Of a stretch of 43,523 bases of DNA, positions 24,992 to 33,564 are shown piece by piece. Numbering within the stretch: the first letter of the stretch is position 1; each line of letters opens with the position of its first letter. The notes below the pieces were generated by a model. The model was not told the DNA's origin, ran no database searches, and saw only the letters and a list, made by a program, of their open reading frames with translations. Where the stretch lies: the NCBI GenBank assembly GCA_003154115.1, contig PMCF01000039.1, positions 1 through 43,523 of the forward strand. Direction: 5' to 3'. This DNA is from Anaerolineae bacterium. GTDB taxonomy: Bacteria > Chloroflexota > Anaerolineae > Fen-1058. Position numbers and translations under genes: made by a program.

Positions 24992-25131
24992 AGAGTATAA
25001 CGCAAAAGTGTTGGTGACTTGTGGGATACGCTCCTGCTGGATGGCACATCCAGCGTCTGGTGGCGCCGGATGTGCCATCCAGCAGGAGCGTGGCCGGGCA
25101 GTCTGTATGCCCAACAGTTTTGCTGTATACC
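24992..25131. mobile_element. MITE family 1, copy C (inverted relative to B)
   Basis: 140 bp in opposite orientation to copy B, with a 61-base stretch identical to it. Flanking 10-mers CGACTGATCG (24982-24991) and CGATTGATCG (25132-25141) differ at one position, a target duplication. Internal CTGCTGGATGGCACATCC and GGATGTGCCATCCAGCAG form a long stem. It lies upstream of the acetyltransferase start and accounts for its spurious N-terminal extension. Confidence 0.88.
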
Positions 25132-25165
25132 CGATTGATCGGTCTCGCTCCCGAATTTGCGACCG

Positions 25166-25262
25166 GTGTGCACGCAAAAGGTGTCAGCAGAGGCGGCTCC
25201 CACGCCGCCGGATACGCGGGCGTGGGAGCCCGCTAAGCGCCTGACAAACTTTGCGTGTACAC
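25166..25262. mobile_element. MITE-like element D, distant relative of family 1
   Basis: 97 bp with 22-base ends (25166-25187 and 25241-25262) matching at 18 positions as inverted repeats. The shared motif is GTGT-CACGCAAA...TGTCAG. The interior is a stem (GGCTCCCACGCC with GGCGTGGGAGCC). The ends echo family 1 (GTATAACGCAAA...TGTTGG). Flanks TGCGACCG and TGCGGCCA match at 6 of 8. The remaining 106 bases before the cyclase start show no clear signal. Confidence 0.65.
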
Positions 25263-25368
25263 TGCGGCCAAAACCATATGCTTCTTTTACCGAAAAGTGG
25301 TAAACTTGATCACTAAGGTTACTGGAATCCAACCAACTTCTAACATCCTAGAGAAACGCTCAAAAATC

Positions 25369-28300
25369 ATGCACTGCCCTCAATGCGGATTTGACAACGA
25401 AAGTGGTGCTGTCCAGTGCGCGCGTTGTGGCGCCGCGCTGAATCCTGATCCGGCTGCCCAGCTGGCTGTCGCTCAAGCTGCGCTGCAGCGCTTGCGCCGT
25501 TTTATGCCGGCCGTGGTTGCGGATAGTGTCCTGTACGATCAAGCCCGCTTGCGTGGCGAACGACGCGAGATTTCGGTACTGTTTGCCGATGTGGTGAACT
25601 TTACGAAATTGTCGGTATCGTTGGATGCCGAGGCCGTGTTCAATCTGATCAACGATTTGCTCGGCCGGCTGATGGAATGCATCCATCGCTATGACGGCAT
25701 GATCGATAAGTTTATGGGCGATGGTTTGTTGGCCGTGTTTGGCGCTCCGAACGCGCATGAAAACGATCCAGAGTTGGCTGTGCGCGCCGCGTTAGACATG
25801 CAGCGTGCTGCCGCCGAATTTGAGCCGGTAGCACTCGCGCAGGTGGGAGCGCCGCTGCAAATTCGGATTGGCGTCAACAGCGGTCTGGCTGTGGCGGGTG
25901 TCATCGGTTCCGAACAACAGGCCGCCTACACCGTGATCGGCGAAACGGTCAACCTGTCAGCCCGCTTGCAAGCGGCGGCCCGCCCCGGCGGCATCCTCGT
26001 TAGTGCACGAGTTTATCAACAGACCCGGGCCCTGTTTAATTACCAAACGGCTGGTACCACTCAAATTAAGGGCTTCGATCAGCCGGTTTTGACTTTTGAG
26101 GTCACCAGCGATCGGGCCGAGCCCCTGCCCACCCGAGGTTTTACGGGGATTACCACGGCGCTGCTGGGGCGCGATGATGAAATGGAGCAGCTGCACAAAA
26201 TGCGGTCGGCCTTCCTGAATGACCGACGTGGACGCTTGATTGTGATTCAGGGCGAAGCCGGTTTGGGCAAGTCACGCCTGGTGCGAGATTGGTTGTCGGC
26301 CCCCTTGCCGACTGCGGCGACCGTCTGGCGCGGGCGCGGGGTGCCCTATTTTGTCGGCGTTGGTTATGCGCCATTCCGTTCGCTATTGGAAGATGCGCTG
26401 CGTATCAAGGGCCAGCCAGATGATTGGGATACGCAGGCCACCCCGGCGCTGCGGCCATTCCTGCGGCAAATTCTGGGCCTGCCGCTCTCGTCAAGAGAAA
26501 ATCTGGCGATGCGGAGTTTAGAGCCGGAACGAGTCAGGCAATTGACGACGTTGGCGGTGCGGGAATGGATCTTGGGCGAATCACGACAGCAGCCGGTCAT
26601 TGCCGTAATCGACGATTTTCATTGGGCCGATGATCTGTCGCGCGACTTGCTGCAATCCATTGTGGATATCATCGACGAAGCCCCTCTGCTGCTGTGTGTG
26701 ATAACCCGGCCAATGCCCAAGCGTCCACTGCGCCTCGACGTAGATTCGAGAACGCATCTCTTAGAAGCGCCGGTGCGACTGGAACTGGACTTGAAGCCGC
26801 TGTCGGACGCACATAGCCGCGCCTTGTTAGGTCATCTGGTGGAGATCAACGATCTGCCTGAACAGATTATCAGCACGATTTTGGCCCGCGCCGAAGGCAA
26901 TCCCTTCTATCTTGAAGAGTTCGTGCGGATGCTCATTGAAAAGGATGTGTTGAAGCCGAGCGGTGGTAAATGGCGGGTCGCGTCCATGATGGAGGTCAGA
27001 ACGGTTGATGTGCCGACCAGCCTGGGCGGCTTGATGTTAACGCGCTTTGATCGGTTGCCCAAGGAACTGCAGCAAGTCCTGCGCGATGCCTCGGTGATTG
27101 GTCTGGAATTTCCGGCGCGCTTGCTGGAAGAAGTGGAACGCCGCTTGCACGGTACGGCGGCGATCGCGCCGATGCTGGAGCGGTTGATCGAACTGGGCAT
27201 GCTGGAGCCGCGGCCCGCGGCCACTGAGCTAACCTATGCCTTCAGTCACATTCTGACGCAGGAAACCATCTACAATAGCTTGCTGCACAGTCAGCGTCCC
27301 GGATTACACCGCACGGTGGCAGAGAGTATTGAATTCTTGTACTCGGACGATGCGATCAATCAGGCTGAGTCGTTGGCCCAGCACTACGATCGGGCCCGGG
27401 TGCGCGATCGGGCTATGTTGTATTCAGTGCTGGCGGGCAATCGGGCGAAGGCCCGCTTCGCAAACTACGAAGCGATCGAGCATTATAGCCGGGCTTTGCA
27501 ATTAGCCCAACATCTTAGCGGTCACGAATCGGCGCGCTGGCAGGCCGCGATCGGCCTGGGAGATGTCGAGCAGCTCATCGGCGAATACGAAGAAGCCGCC
27601 GCTTTTTATCAAGCAATGTTGGAAGAGTGGACGGGTGCCACGGCCGAAGATCGCGCCTGGGCGATGCTCAAGCTGGGGCAAGTGTGGGATAAGCGCGGCG
27701 ATCTGCACGAGGTCGATAACTGGTTGCAGCAAGCCCTGAAGCAGCTCGATCAGGTGCGCGGCGCCGCACCTGATCTGCGCGGCCAAGTATATTCGGAATT
27801 GGGGTGGTTGAGCCTGCGGCGCGGCGACCTCATTGCAGCCCAACGATGGCTGGATAAGGGCCTGGAGTTGGTGACGAACACTCAGTATTACGGCGTGCAG
27901 TCCTCCATTCTTAATCGGCTAGGGGCCGTGTATTACAATCGGGGGCAGTCGGCCGATGCGGTGCGCTACGTCGAGCAAGCGTTGGGGCTGCGCGAGAAGC
28001 TGGGCGACATTGTCGGTTACGCGCGCTCGTTGAACAATCTCGGTATTTTGAAATGGGCCAGCGGCGATTGGGATGGCGCACAGTCAGACTATCAACGCGC
28101 CGTAGAGATGCACGAAGGTATCGGTGAAGCGGAAGGCCTGGTGCAGGCGGGCACCAACTTGGGCCTGCTGTATACCGATCGTGGCGATTGGGTCAAAGCT
28201 GAATCTATGTTGCAGCGCAGCCTCGCGATTGCCCAGCGGATTGCCCATCCGTATGAACTGGCTCAATCACACATGAATCTAGGCCGTTTGTATTTGTTCC

Positions 28301-28797
28301 AGACACGCTGGGCTGACTCTGCCCGCCATTTGAATGCCGCGGTGGGCCTGTATGAAGAGGCTGGCGCGCGTGAGATGAACTTAAAGGATACCTACTATCT
28401 GCAAGGCTTGCTCGCTTTGGAGCAAGGCCAGATCGACGTTGCGCAACAATGGGCCAAGCGCAGCTTCGATCTCTTGCGGGAAGTAACCCATACCGAGCAA
28501 GGCCAGTCGCCAGAGTGGGGCAGCTATGAAGTATTGTCCGGCCGCATCGCGCTGGCGCGTGGCGATATGACAGCCGCCGCCCGGCATCTCGAACGTGGCC
28601 TCACCGTGTTGCAGGAAGGCGGCCTGCTCATCGAAGCTGCTCGAGCCATGTATTGGCGCGCCAGATTGGCGCAGAAGCAAAGTCGTCCTGAGCGGGCGCG
28701 GCAGGATTTGGATGCCAGTCGTGTCATCTTCGAACAGTTGGGCGCGGCGGCCGATATCCAACGCGTTGATAAGCAGCTGGCGGCGCTGAGCGCATAA
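25369..28797 (+). CDS. Class III adenylate/guanylate cyclase with ATPase and TPR domains
   Basis: About 1142 residues from the ATG at 25369, which begins a zinc ribbon (C3, C6, C17, C20). Residues 64-245 are a class III cyclase catalytic domain. The metal aspartates are D74 (LFADVV) and D118 (KFMGDG), K114 is at the adenine-selecting position, and N195/R199 (ETVNLSAR) are the transition-state pair, so an active enzyme, probably cAMP-forming, is expected. Residues 262-600 are an AAA/STAND-type ATPase with P-loop GEAGLGKS (295-302) and FHWADDLS. From about 650 on are TPR-like repeats. There is no membrane segment. An upstream in-frame extension to 25255 reaches into the repeat and is rejected. 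The layout matches many multidomain cyclases that sense by an ATPase/TPR platform. Confidence 0.92.
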   Translation: MHCPQCGFDNESGAVQCARCGAALNPDPAAQLAVAQAALQRLRRFMPAVVADSVLYDQARLRGERREISVLFADVVNFTKLSVSLDAEAVFNLINDLLGRLMECIHRYDGMIDKFMGDGLLAVFGAPNAHENDPELAVRAALDMQRAAAEFEPVALAQVGAPLQIRIGVNSGLAVAGVIGSEQQAAYTVIGETVNLSARLQAAARPGGILVSARVYQQTRALFNYQTAGTTQIKGFDQPVLTFEVTSDRAEPLPTRGFTGITTALLGRDDEMEQLHKMRSAFLNDRRGRLIVIQGEAGLGKSRLVRDWLSAPLPTAATVWRGRGVPYFVGVGYAPFRSLLEDALRIKGQPDDWDTQATPALRPFLRQILGLPLSSRENLAMRSLEPERVRQLTTLAVREWILGESRQQPVIAVIDDFHWADDLSRDLLQSIVDIIDEAPLLLCVITRPMPKRPLRLDVDSRTHLLEAPVRLELDLKPLSDAHSRALLGHLVEINDLPEQIISTILARAEGNPFYLEEFVRMLIEKDVLKPSGGKWRVASMMEVRTVDVPTSLGGLMLTRFDRLPKELQQVLRDASVIGLEFPARLLEEVERRLHGTAAIAPMLERLIELGMLEPRPAATELTYAFSHILTQETIYNSLLHSQRPGLHRTVAESIEFLYSDDAINQAESLAQHYDRARVRDRAMLYSVLAGNRAKARFANYEAIEHYSRALQLAQHLSGHESARWQAAIGLGDVEQLIGEYEEAAAFYQAMLEEWTGATAEDRAWAMLKLGQVWDKRGDLHEVDNWLQQALKQLDQVRGAAPDLRGQVYSELGWLSLRRGDLIAAQRWLDKGLELVTNTQYYGVQSSILNRLGAVYYNRGQSADAVRYVEQALGLREKLGDIVGYARSLNNLGILKWASGDWDGAQSDYQRAVEMHEGIGEAEGLVQAGTNLGLLYTDRGDWVKAESMLQRSLAIAQRIAHPYELAQSHMNLGRLYLFQTRWADSARHLNAAVGLYEEAGAREMNLKDTYYLQGLLALEQGQIDVAQQWAKRSFDLLREVTHTEQGQSPEWGSYEVLSGRIALARGDMTAAARHLERGLTVLQEGGLLIEAARAMYWRARLAQKQSRPERARQDLDASRVIFEQLGAAADIQRVDKQLAALSA

Positions 28798-28866
28798 GGC
28801 GGGCCCATTTAAGAGTTGCCGAATAGAAGGCGGGCAAATAAAGCTAAGGCCGCCGTCATGGAATGT

Positions 28867-28905
28867 AAAAGCACTCAGCCCCGATCGCCGGGGCTGAGTG
28901 CTTTT
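28867..28905. terminator. Bidirectional terminator between converging genes
   Basis: Perfect 17-bp stem (28867-28883 with 28889-28905), ATCGC loop, A tract on one side and T tract on the other. It serves both the cyclase gene and the opposing peptidase gene. Confidence 0.95.
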
Positions 28906-28937
28906 AAGAGGAGAAAATTGTTTTAGATTCGAAACTG

Positions 28938-30770
28938 TTATTGGTCGTTGTCAACCCAATTGTTGATGCTCACAGCGGTCGTATTACCTGGTACATTCTG
29001 CTGGTTGGCGTAGGCCGCGGCAAACGCCGGATTGCCGGTGCTGCCCGACCACGAGGCATAGCCACCTGACCAGGAAGCATAGCCACCCGACCACGAAGCG
29101 TAACCACCTGACCAAGAAGCGTAACCACCCGACCACGAAGCGTAGCCGCCTGACCACGAAGCGTAACCACCCGACCACGAAGCGTAACCACCCGACCACG
29201 AGGCATAGCCGCCTGACCAGTTGGTAGGACCACCCGACCAGGAGGCGTAGCCGCCCGACCACGAAGCATAACCACCCGACCACGAGGCATATCCACCCGA
29301 CCACGAGGCGTACCCACCACCGCGAATCTTGAACTCATTGGTCGCCGGATCGTACGTGGTATACCCTTCGTAGTGGGTTGTGCCAGCGAGATCAGCGTTG
29401 ATGTCCATTCCTGCATTGGCTGAGCCCTGAATATTGGTTGAAACGGCTTCCGGTGCCCAGACACGGCCTGCACCTTGCTGCCAGATACTATAAGCCATCT
29501 GCCCACTGACTTGACTGAACTGCGGACGTGCCGTCATGCTCAAGCGATACTTTACCTGATCCGGCGTCAATTCAGGATGCTGGTGTAACATCAACGCTGC
29601 AATACCAGACACCACGGCAGCCGACATAGAGGTGCCGCTCATCTTAAAGTAGTGACCACGAATCTTGTTTTCCGGGTATTGCTGCGCCAGATACGAGTTG
29701 TTGCGCATCAGCGAAGATACATGTGCGCCCGGAGCAATCACGTCCGGTTTGACAAAGGCATCCAGTGTCGGGCCGGCCGCTGAGAAGGGCGGAATGTAGT
29801 CGTCGCCTAAATTGTCCGGTGTGTAGTTGTCGGTGAACGCGCCCACCGTGATGATGTAAGGTGTATTCCCAGGAACACCGATGCTCAACGGCTTGGGACC
29901 ATCATTGCCCGCGCTTGCTACTACCACGATGCCGGCTTTCCACGCGGCCATTACAGCCAGATTGTAGGGGTCAGCCCAGTAGGGCGCGACAGGCGTCGCA
30001 TACATCGACATGTTCAGCACGCGGATATTGTAGCGAGCCTTGTTCTGCACTACCCAATTCAGGCCGCGCAACACATCGGCATACGTGCCCGTGCCGGTGT
30101 CGTCGAGGACGCGGACCGAAACGAAATTGACGCCAGGGGCAATGCCTACATATTGGCCGTCTTCTTTGTCGCTATTGCCGATGATGCCGGCCACATGCGT
30201 GCCATGCCCGTTGGGATCACCTGGTGAGCGCAACAGCTTCAGCGGTTCATACACCTTGTTGGTGGGAGCGTCGTAATAGGCCAGGTAGCGATCTTGCCAG
30301 ACCCCGGGCGTGACCCGCAAACTCAAGAAAGTCGGATCGATGCCCGTGTCGAGCGTCGCCACCGTGACATCTTGACCCAGATTTCCGCCGGCCCAGACTT
30401 GATCGGCGCCAACCACCTTCGAGTACTGGAAGGTCGTGTTGTCGGGGTGTGTGGCGGCGGGGCTGGCTGCCTCACCGACCATCTTCACGGTCCGATCGGA
30501 CATGACTCCCAGAATGCCCGGCGTCTGCGACAACTTTGTGACGCTGGCCTGGGGGACATCGGCCACCACCGCGTTGATGATGTCGATCTTGTCTGTGACG
30601 CGGCCCCCCACTGCCTGAACGGCGGAAACAGCGACGTCCAGCGAGGTGCCGCGCACGATCACGCGGGCGGTGGCCGCTTGGGCGGCTGGGACTGCACCTC
30701 CCAGCGTCGTAGCCAATAAGGCCATGATGGCTACAACAGTAAAGAACCGGAAAAATCGAATGTGCTTCAT
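28938..30770 (-). CDS. Secreted subtilisin-like (S8) peptidase with 13 heptad repeats
   Basis: 610 residues; the start at 30770 has GAGGAGG upstream. The signal peptide ends near AQAA (about 33). A short propeptide-like region (35-98) is followed by the S8 domain with catalytic D141 (LDTGID), H189 (GHGTHVAG), oxyanion N289 (SAGND) and S381 (GTSMSA), all intact. Residues 486-576 are thirteen back-to-back heptads GYASWSG (twelve exact, one GPTNWSG), followed by a 34-residue tail. The repeat domain replaces the usual C-terminal anchor and is rich in Tyr, Trp, Ser and Gly. It may bind cell wall or glycan or form a beta structure; that is inference. Converges on the cyclase gene across a shared terminator. 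Confidence 0.93.
   Translation of the reverse strand: MKHIRFFRFFTVVAIMALLATTLGGAVPAAQAATARVIVRGTSLDVAVSAVQAVGGRVTDKIDIINAVVADVPQASVTKLSQTPGILGVMSDRTVKMVGEAASPAATHPDNTTFQYSKVVGADQVWAGGNLGQDVTVATLDTGIDPTFLSLRVTPGVWQDRYLAYYDAPTNKVYEPLKLLRSPGDPNGHGTHVAGIIGNSDKEDGQYVGIAPGVNFVSVRVLDDTGTGTYADVLRGLNWVVQNKARYNIRVLNMSMYATPVAPYWADPYNLAVMAAWKAGIVVVASAGNDGPKPLSIGVPGNTPYIITVGAFTDNYTPDNLGDDYIPPFSAAGPTLDAFVKPDVIAPGAHVSSLMRNNSYLAQQYPENKIRGHYFKMSGTSMSAAVVSGIAALMLHQHPELTPDQVKYRLSMTARPQFSQVSGQMAYSIWQQGAGRVWAPEAVSTNIQGSANAGMDINADLAGTTHYEGYTTYDPATNEFKIRGGGYASWSGGYASWSGGYASWSGGYASWSGGPTNWSGGYASWSGGYASWSGGYASWSGGYASWSGGYASWSGGYASWSGGYASWSGGYASWSGSTGNPAFAAAYANQQNVPGNTTAVSINNWVDNDQ
29043..29315 (-). repeat. 13 tandem 21-bp coding repeats (GYASWSG)
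   Basis: 273 bases equal 13 units of 21 bp inside the S8 peptidase gene. One unit (GPTNWSG) is divergent, with four units before it and eight after. Synonymous differences are scattered between units, so the array is under protein-level constraint and not a fresh slippage product. Confidence 0.95.
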
Positions 30771-30843
30771 GTCTGCCTCCTCAAGAACAAATGACTGCAA
30801 AATTCGTAACGCAACTGTAACTTTTCTACTTAATAACAGGATA

Positions 30844-30855
30844 CACGAATTCGTG
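30844..30855. promoter_or_regulatory. Perfect palindrome upstream of the S8 peptidase
   Basis: CACGAATTCGTG, a 12-bp perfect palindrome 74 bases upstream of the start codon in an A+T-rich leader. A dimeric regulator could bind it, but no second site is seen in the window. Confidence 0.3.
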
Positions 30856-31021
30856 ATAGATGACATTGGACTATTGTTGGGGGATCGTTGGGAAGAGCGA
30901 CACTTGCCACGTTTTAGGGCTTTGTCTTGTCTTTATTCGACCTGAAAGGCCGACAACGTGCCTGATTAGGGACACCGGGTTTGCTGTCAGTTGGGGCGAG
31001 ACAGGCTTGCAGTGGGTGGCG

Positions 31022-31147
31022 CGTAACTGCTCAGCCATCGCGCGGCGCTGTCATTCCCGCATGCTGTAAGCAGGAATCCAGAGACCCTGCCAGCGGCAAT
31101 CTGGATACCCGACAGAAGCACTCGGGCATGACGGCTGAACAGTTACG
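31022..31147. repeat. Composite palindromic repeat, copy E1
   Basis: Outer inverted arms CGTAACTGCTCAGCC (31022-31036) and GGCTGAACAGTTACG (31133-31147), 14 of 15 paired. Inside are 33-base inner arms (31049-31081 and 31101-31133) starting TGTCATTCCCGC. The inner part recurs at 37620-37718. There is no coding capacity. The rest of the 463-base gap (30771-31233) holds only the palindrome at 30844 and the promoter at 31172. Confidence 0.75.
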
Positions 31148-31171
31148 GTGGCGCTTTGAATACGGGATCGA

Positions 31172-31199
31172 GTGGCAACCGGGCCTTTTCGAGTATAAT
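31172..31199 (+). promoter_or_regulatory. Promoter of the DUF1232 gene
   Basis: Perfect TATAAT (31194-31199) with GTGGCA (31172-31177) 16 bases upstream; the -35 box matches at four of six. The start codon lies about 28 bases after the predicted transcription start. Confidence 0.55.
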
Positions 31200-31233
31200 C
31201 AAATCCAACACATGCACCTACAGGAGGTCGGTC

Positions 31234-31620
31234 ATGACCACAAATAATTCCGATCGGCATTCGCCCGGATTTTGGATGAACCTCTTTAATTCATTTCGCA
31301 TTGCGTGGCGCTTGCTATGGGATGGGCAGGTACCGCTCTCGACCAAGATCATTCCTTTGCTGGTAGGTCTGTACATCCTGTCTCCCATCGACCTTATCCC
31401 TGATTTCATCCCCGGTCTAGGGCAGCTCGATGATTTCGCGATATTCCTTCTTGGCGTGCAGGCGTTCATTGCCATGTCACCGAAAGATCTGGTCGCGCGC
31501 ATTCGGGCCGAGATCAGTGGCGATCCGCCGCCGGGTGGCTGGACTGTGACAGGGAATCAATCCAGCACTTCCGATCACGATCAGTCCTCCAGCGCCTCCA
31601 AGGATGTCATTGATGGTTGA
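31234..31620 (+). CDS. DUF1232 (YkvA-like) membrane protein
   Basis: 128 residues from 31234, with AGGAGG six bases upstream. Residues about 42-70 carry the family core GLYILSPIDLIPDFIPGLG followed by LDD, and a second hydrophobic segment follows. DUF1232 proteins are small membrane proteins of unknown function. The C-terminal 35 residues are Ser/Asp-rich and probably disordered. The last 17 bases overlap the next gene. Confidence 0.88.
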   Translation: MTTNNSDRHSPGFWMNLFNSFRIAWRLLWDGQVPLSTKIIPLLVGLYILSPIDLIPDFIPGLGQLDDFAIFLLGVQAFIAMSPKDLVARIRAEISGDPPPGGWTVTGNQSSTSDHDQSSSASKDVIDG

Positions 31621-32809
31621 GGCGGCCAGGCGCCGCGTCCGATCGCTTTGGCCCGGCTCGTTGGTGTTGTTGTTCCTCGTCGCAGGCGTCACGCTGACGC
31701 GTGGCCCGTATCTGCAATCGGTGACTGGCACCAGTGCGATCCTGGTCTGGCGGACTGCCGCACCTGGTAGCAGCCGGGTCGATTACGGCGTGGGCGGATA
31801 CACCACCTCGATCGATCTTCCCGGCCCCGCGACTGAACACGTCGTCACCTTGGCCGATCTGATCACCGGCACCGAAGTGCTCTATCGGGTTTCGACCGAC
31901 GGCGTTGAATTAGCGAACGGATCATTTCGTACAGCCGCTGCGCCCGATCAGCCTTTCACCTTCACCGTGGTCGGCGACAGCGGCACGGGATCGCGCGATC
32001 AATATGCCGTGGCCGATCGGATGGTGGCGCTCGATCCGCAGCTGGTGCTGCATACCGGCGACGTGGTCTATCCCGATGGGCAAGCGTCTGGTTACGATCC
32101 GTTTTTCTTTCAGCCTTATCAAGCTCTGGCGAAACGCGCGCCCATTTTTCCTGTCCTGGGCAACCATGACTATAATAGCCAGCGCGGTCAGCCCTATCTC
32201 GACGCCTTCTATTTGCCGCAGAACAATCCCGCGCATACCGAGCGCTACTACTCGTTCGATTGGGGCAACGCGCACTTCACGGCGCTCGACTTCAACACCG
32301 GACCGGATGCGAAACAACTGGAATGGTTGAAGAACGATCTGGCCGCAACCGATAAGCCTTGGAAATTCGTTTTCTATCATCAAGCCATCTACAGTTCCGG
32401 CCCGCATGGTCATGAAGATTGGGTCACGGCCAAACGCGCACTGCTCGCGCCGATCTTCGAGCAAGCCAAAGTGGATGTGGTCTTCAACGGCCACGATCAC
32501 GACTACGAGCGAACCCAGCCGATCAATGGTGTGCTATATATCGTGAGCGGGGGTGGCGGTGGGCCGTTGTATCAAGTGAATCCGCAGCCGTTCAGCGCTT
32601 ATGCAGAAACGACGTATCACACCGTCTTCGCCACGCTTGATGGCTGCACTTTAACTTTGCAGGCCATCAAACCTGATGGCACCGTCTTCGATGCGACGAC
32701 ATTGGAAAAGACCTGCGCAATACCCACTCCGGAGCCGACCGCTACTCCAGCGGCGATCATTACCCTCGACGGCCCGTGCTTCTTGCCGGTAATCTGGAAA
32801 AAAGCATGA
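31604..32809 (+). CDS. Exported purple acid phosphatase-like metallophosphoesterase
   Basis: 401 residues. The start at 31604 overlaps the DUF1232 gene; an ATG at 31613 is equally plausible with AAGGA eight bases ahead. The N-terminal hydrophobic segment (about 16-30) acts as signal or anchor. Residues 34-110 form the fibronectin-like domain usual in purple acid phosphatases. Catalytic residues: D125 (GDSG), D153 and Y156 (GDVVYP), N187/H188 (GNHDY), H259, H297 and H299 (GHDHDYE). The tyrosine in GDxxY is the iron ligand of true purple acid phosphatases. A Thr/Pro-rich spacer leads to the C-terminal tail GPCFLPVIWKKA. The expected role is to release phosphate outside the cell. Its stop codon overlaps the next start (ATGA). 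Confidence 0.9.
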   Translation: MSLMVEAARRRVRSLWPGSLVLLFLVAGVTLTRGPYLQSVTGTSAILVWRTAAPGSSRVDYGVGGYTTSIDLPGPATEHVVTLADLITGTEVLYRVSTDGVELANGSFRTAAAPDQPFTFTVVGDSGTGSRDQYAVADRMVALDPQLVLHTGDVVYPDGQASGYDPFFFQPYQALAKRAPIFPVLGNHDYNSQRGQPYLDAFYLPQNNPAHTERYYSFDWGNAHFTALDFNTGPDAKQLEWLKNDLAATDKPWKFVFYHQAIYSSGPHGHEDWVTAKRALLAPIFEQAKVDVVFNGHDHDYERTQPINGVLYIVSGGGGGPLYQVNPQPFSAYAETTYHTVFATLDGCTLTLQAIKPDGTVFDATTLEKTCAIPTPEPTATPAAIITLDGPCFLPVIWKKA

Positions 32810-33480
32810 CCGGCTGGATTGCCTTGCACGGCGGTGGCGAGTTTCAGCGCGGGTCAGAAATCGGGGACCGGCGTTTGATTGTCGCCGCCGGTGGCGCCGA
32901 TGCGCGCGTGATGATCGTACCGACAGCCGCCGGGGTGGATTATCCCGAAATGGCGGCGCGCAACGGCATCAATTGGTTCAAGCAACTCGGCGCACGGCCA
33001 GATGCGGCCTTCGCAATTGATGTACCATCGGCCAACGAGGCGCACGTGGTGGCCAAAATTGAAACTGCCACGCTGATCTATTTGCCCGGCGGTGATCCGT
33101 CTTTTCTGGTCAACACCTTGCGCGGCTCGAAAGCCTGGGCTGCGATCGTGGCGGCTCATAAGCGAGGTGCAGCCATTGGTGGAGCGAGTGCCGGTGCGAT
33201 GGCGTTGGGCAACCAGCTGTGGAATCCGCACACGGGCCAACTGATCGACGGTCTCGGCCTCATTTCGATCGTGACACTGCCGCATTTTCAGGCGAGCTCC
33301 ATCGATCGGGCCCAGACGCTGCGTCGCCAACTCGATCGCGCCACGCGCCTCTTCGGGATTGCCGAGCGCACCTCCGCGATCTGGGATGGATCGAACTGGA
33401 CCGCGTGGGGACCGGGGGAAGTGGTTGAAGTGCTGGCGGATGGCGTGAAAACTTATCAATCAGGAGAATCTTTTGTGTGA
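32806..33480 (+). CDS. Peptidase S51 / cyanophycinase-like protein
   Basis: 224 residues. ATG overlaps the previous stop by four bases, indicating translational coupling. The fold is the class I glutamine-amidotransferase-like type. S128 lies in the nucleophile elbow GGASAGAM (125-132), with LPGGDPSF at 93-100 and H160 (LPHF) as candidate base. Family members are dipeptidase E and cyanophycinase, serine peptidases acting on Asp-containing peptides or cyanophycin. The LPGGDP and GASAGA pattern with MIVPTAA favours cyanophycinase-like. There is no signal peptide. Confidence 0.85.
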   Translation: MTGWIALHGGGEFQRGSEIGDRRLIVAAGGADARVMIVPTAAGVDYPEMAARNGINWFKQLGARPDAAFAIDVPSANEAHVVAKIETATLIYLPGGDPSFLVNTLRGSKAWAAIVAAHKRGAAIGGASAGAMALGNQLWNPHTGQLIDGLGLISIVTLPHFQASSIDRAQTLRRQLDRATRLFGIAERTSAIWDGSNWTAWGPGEVVEVLADGVKTYQSGESFV

Positions 33481-33483
33481 CAA

Positions 33484-33522
33484 GAAGACAAGAAGACAAG
33501 ATGATCTCATCTTCTTGTCTTC
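33484..33522 (+). terminator. Hairpin of GAAGACAAGAAGA repeats
   Basis: 13-bp perfect stem (33484-33496 with 33510-33522) and 13-base loop, followed by a C/T-rich run (CCCTTCTTCCC). It is formed from a simple CAAGAAGA repeat just after the S51 stop and may terminate or attenuate before sbcD. Confidence 0.6.
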
Positions 33523-33564
33523 CCTTCTTCCCTTCCTCCTTTCTTCGTGTCAGAGTGAACCAGC

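Noticed and set aside
24064-25017. 317-codon plus-strand open frame
   Set aside because: Antisense to the GNAT gene and running into the MITE; composition is shadow-like and no family features are visible.
24916-25332. N-terminal extension of the acetyltransferase open frame by 139 codons
   Set aside because: The extension is made of two mobile elements; the internal ATG at 24915 has its own ribosome site and starts the conserved domain.
29043-29315. Possible CRISPR array
   Set aside because: Units are contiguous 21-mers with no spacers and encode a regular heptad inside a peptidase gene.
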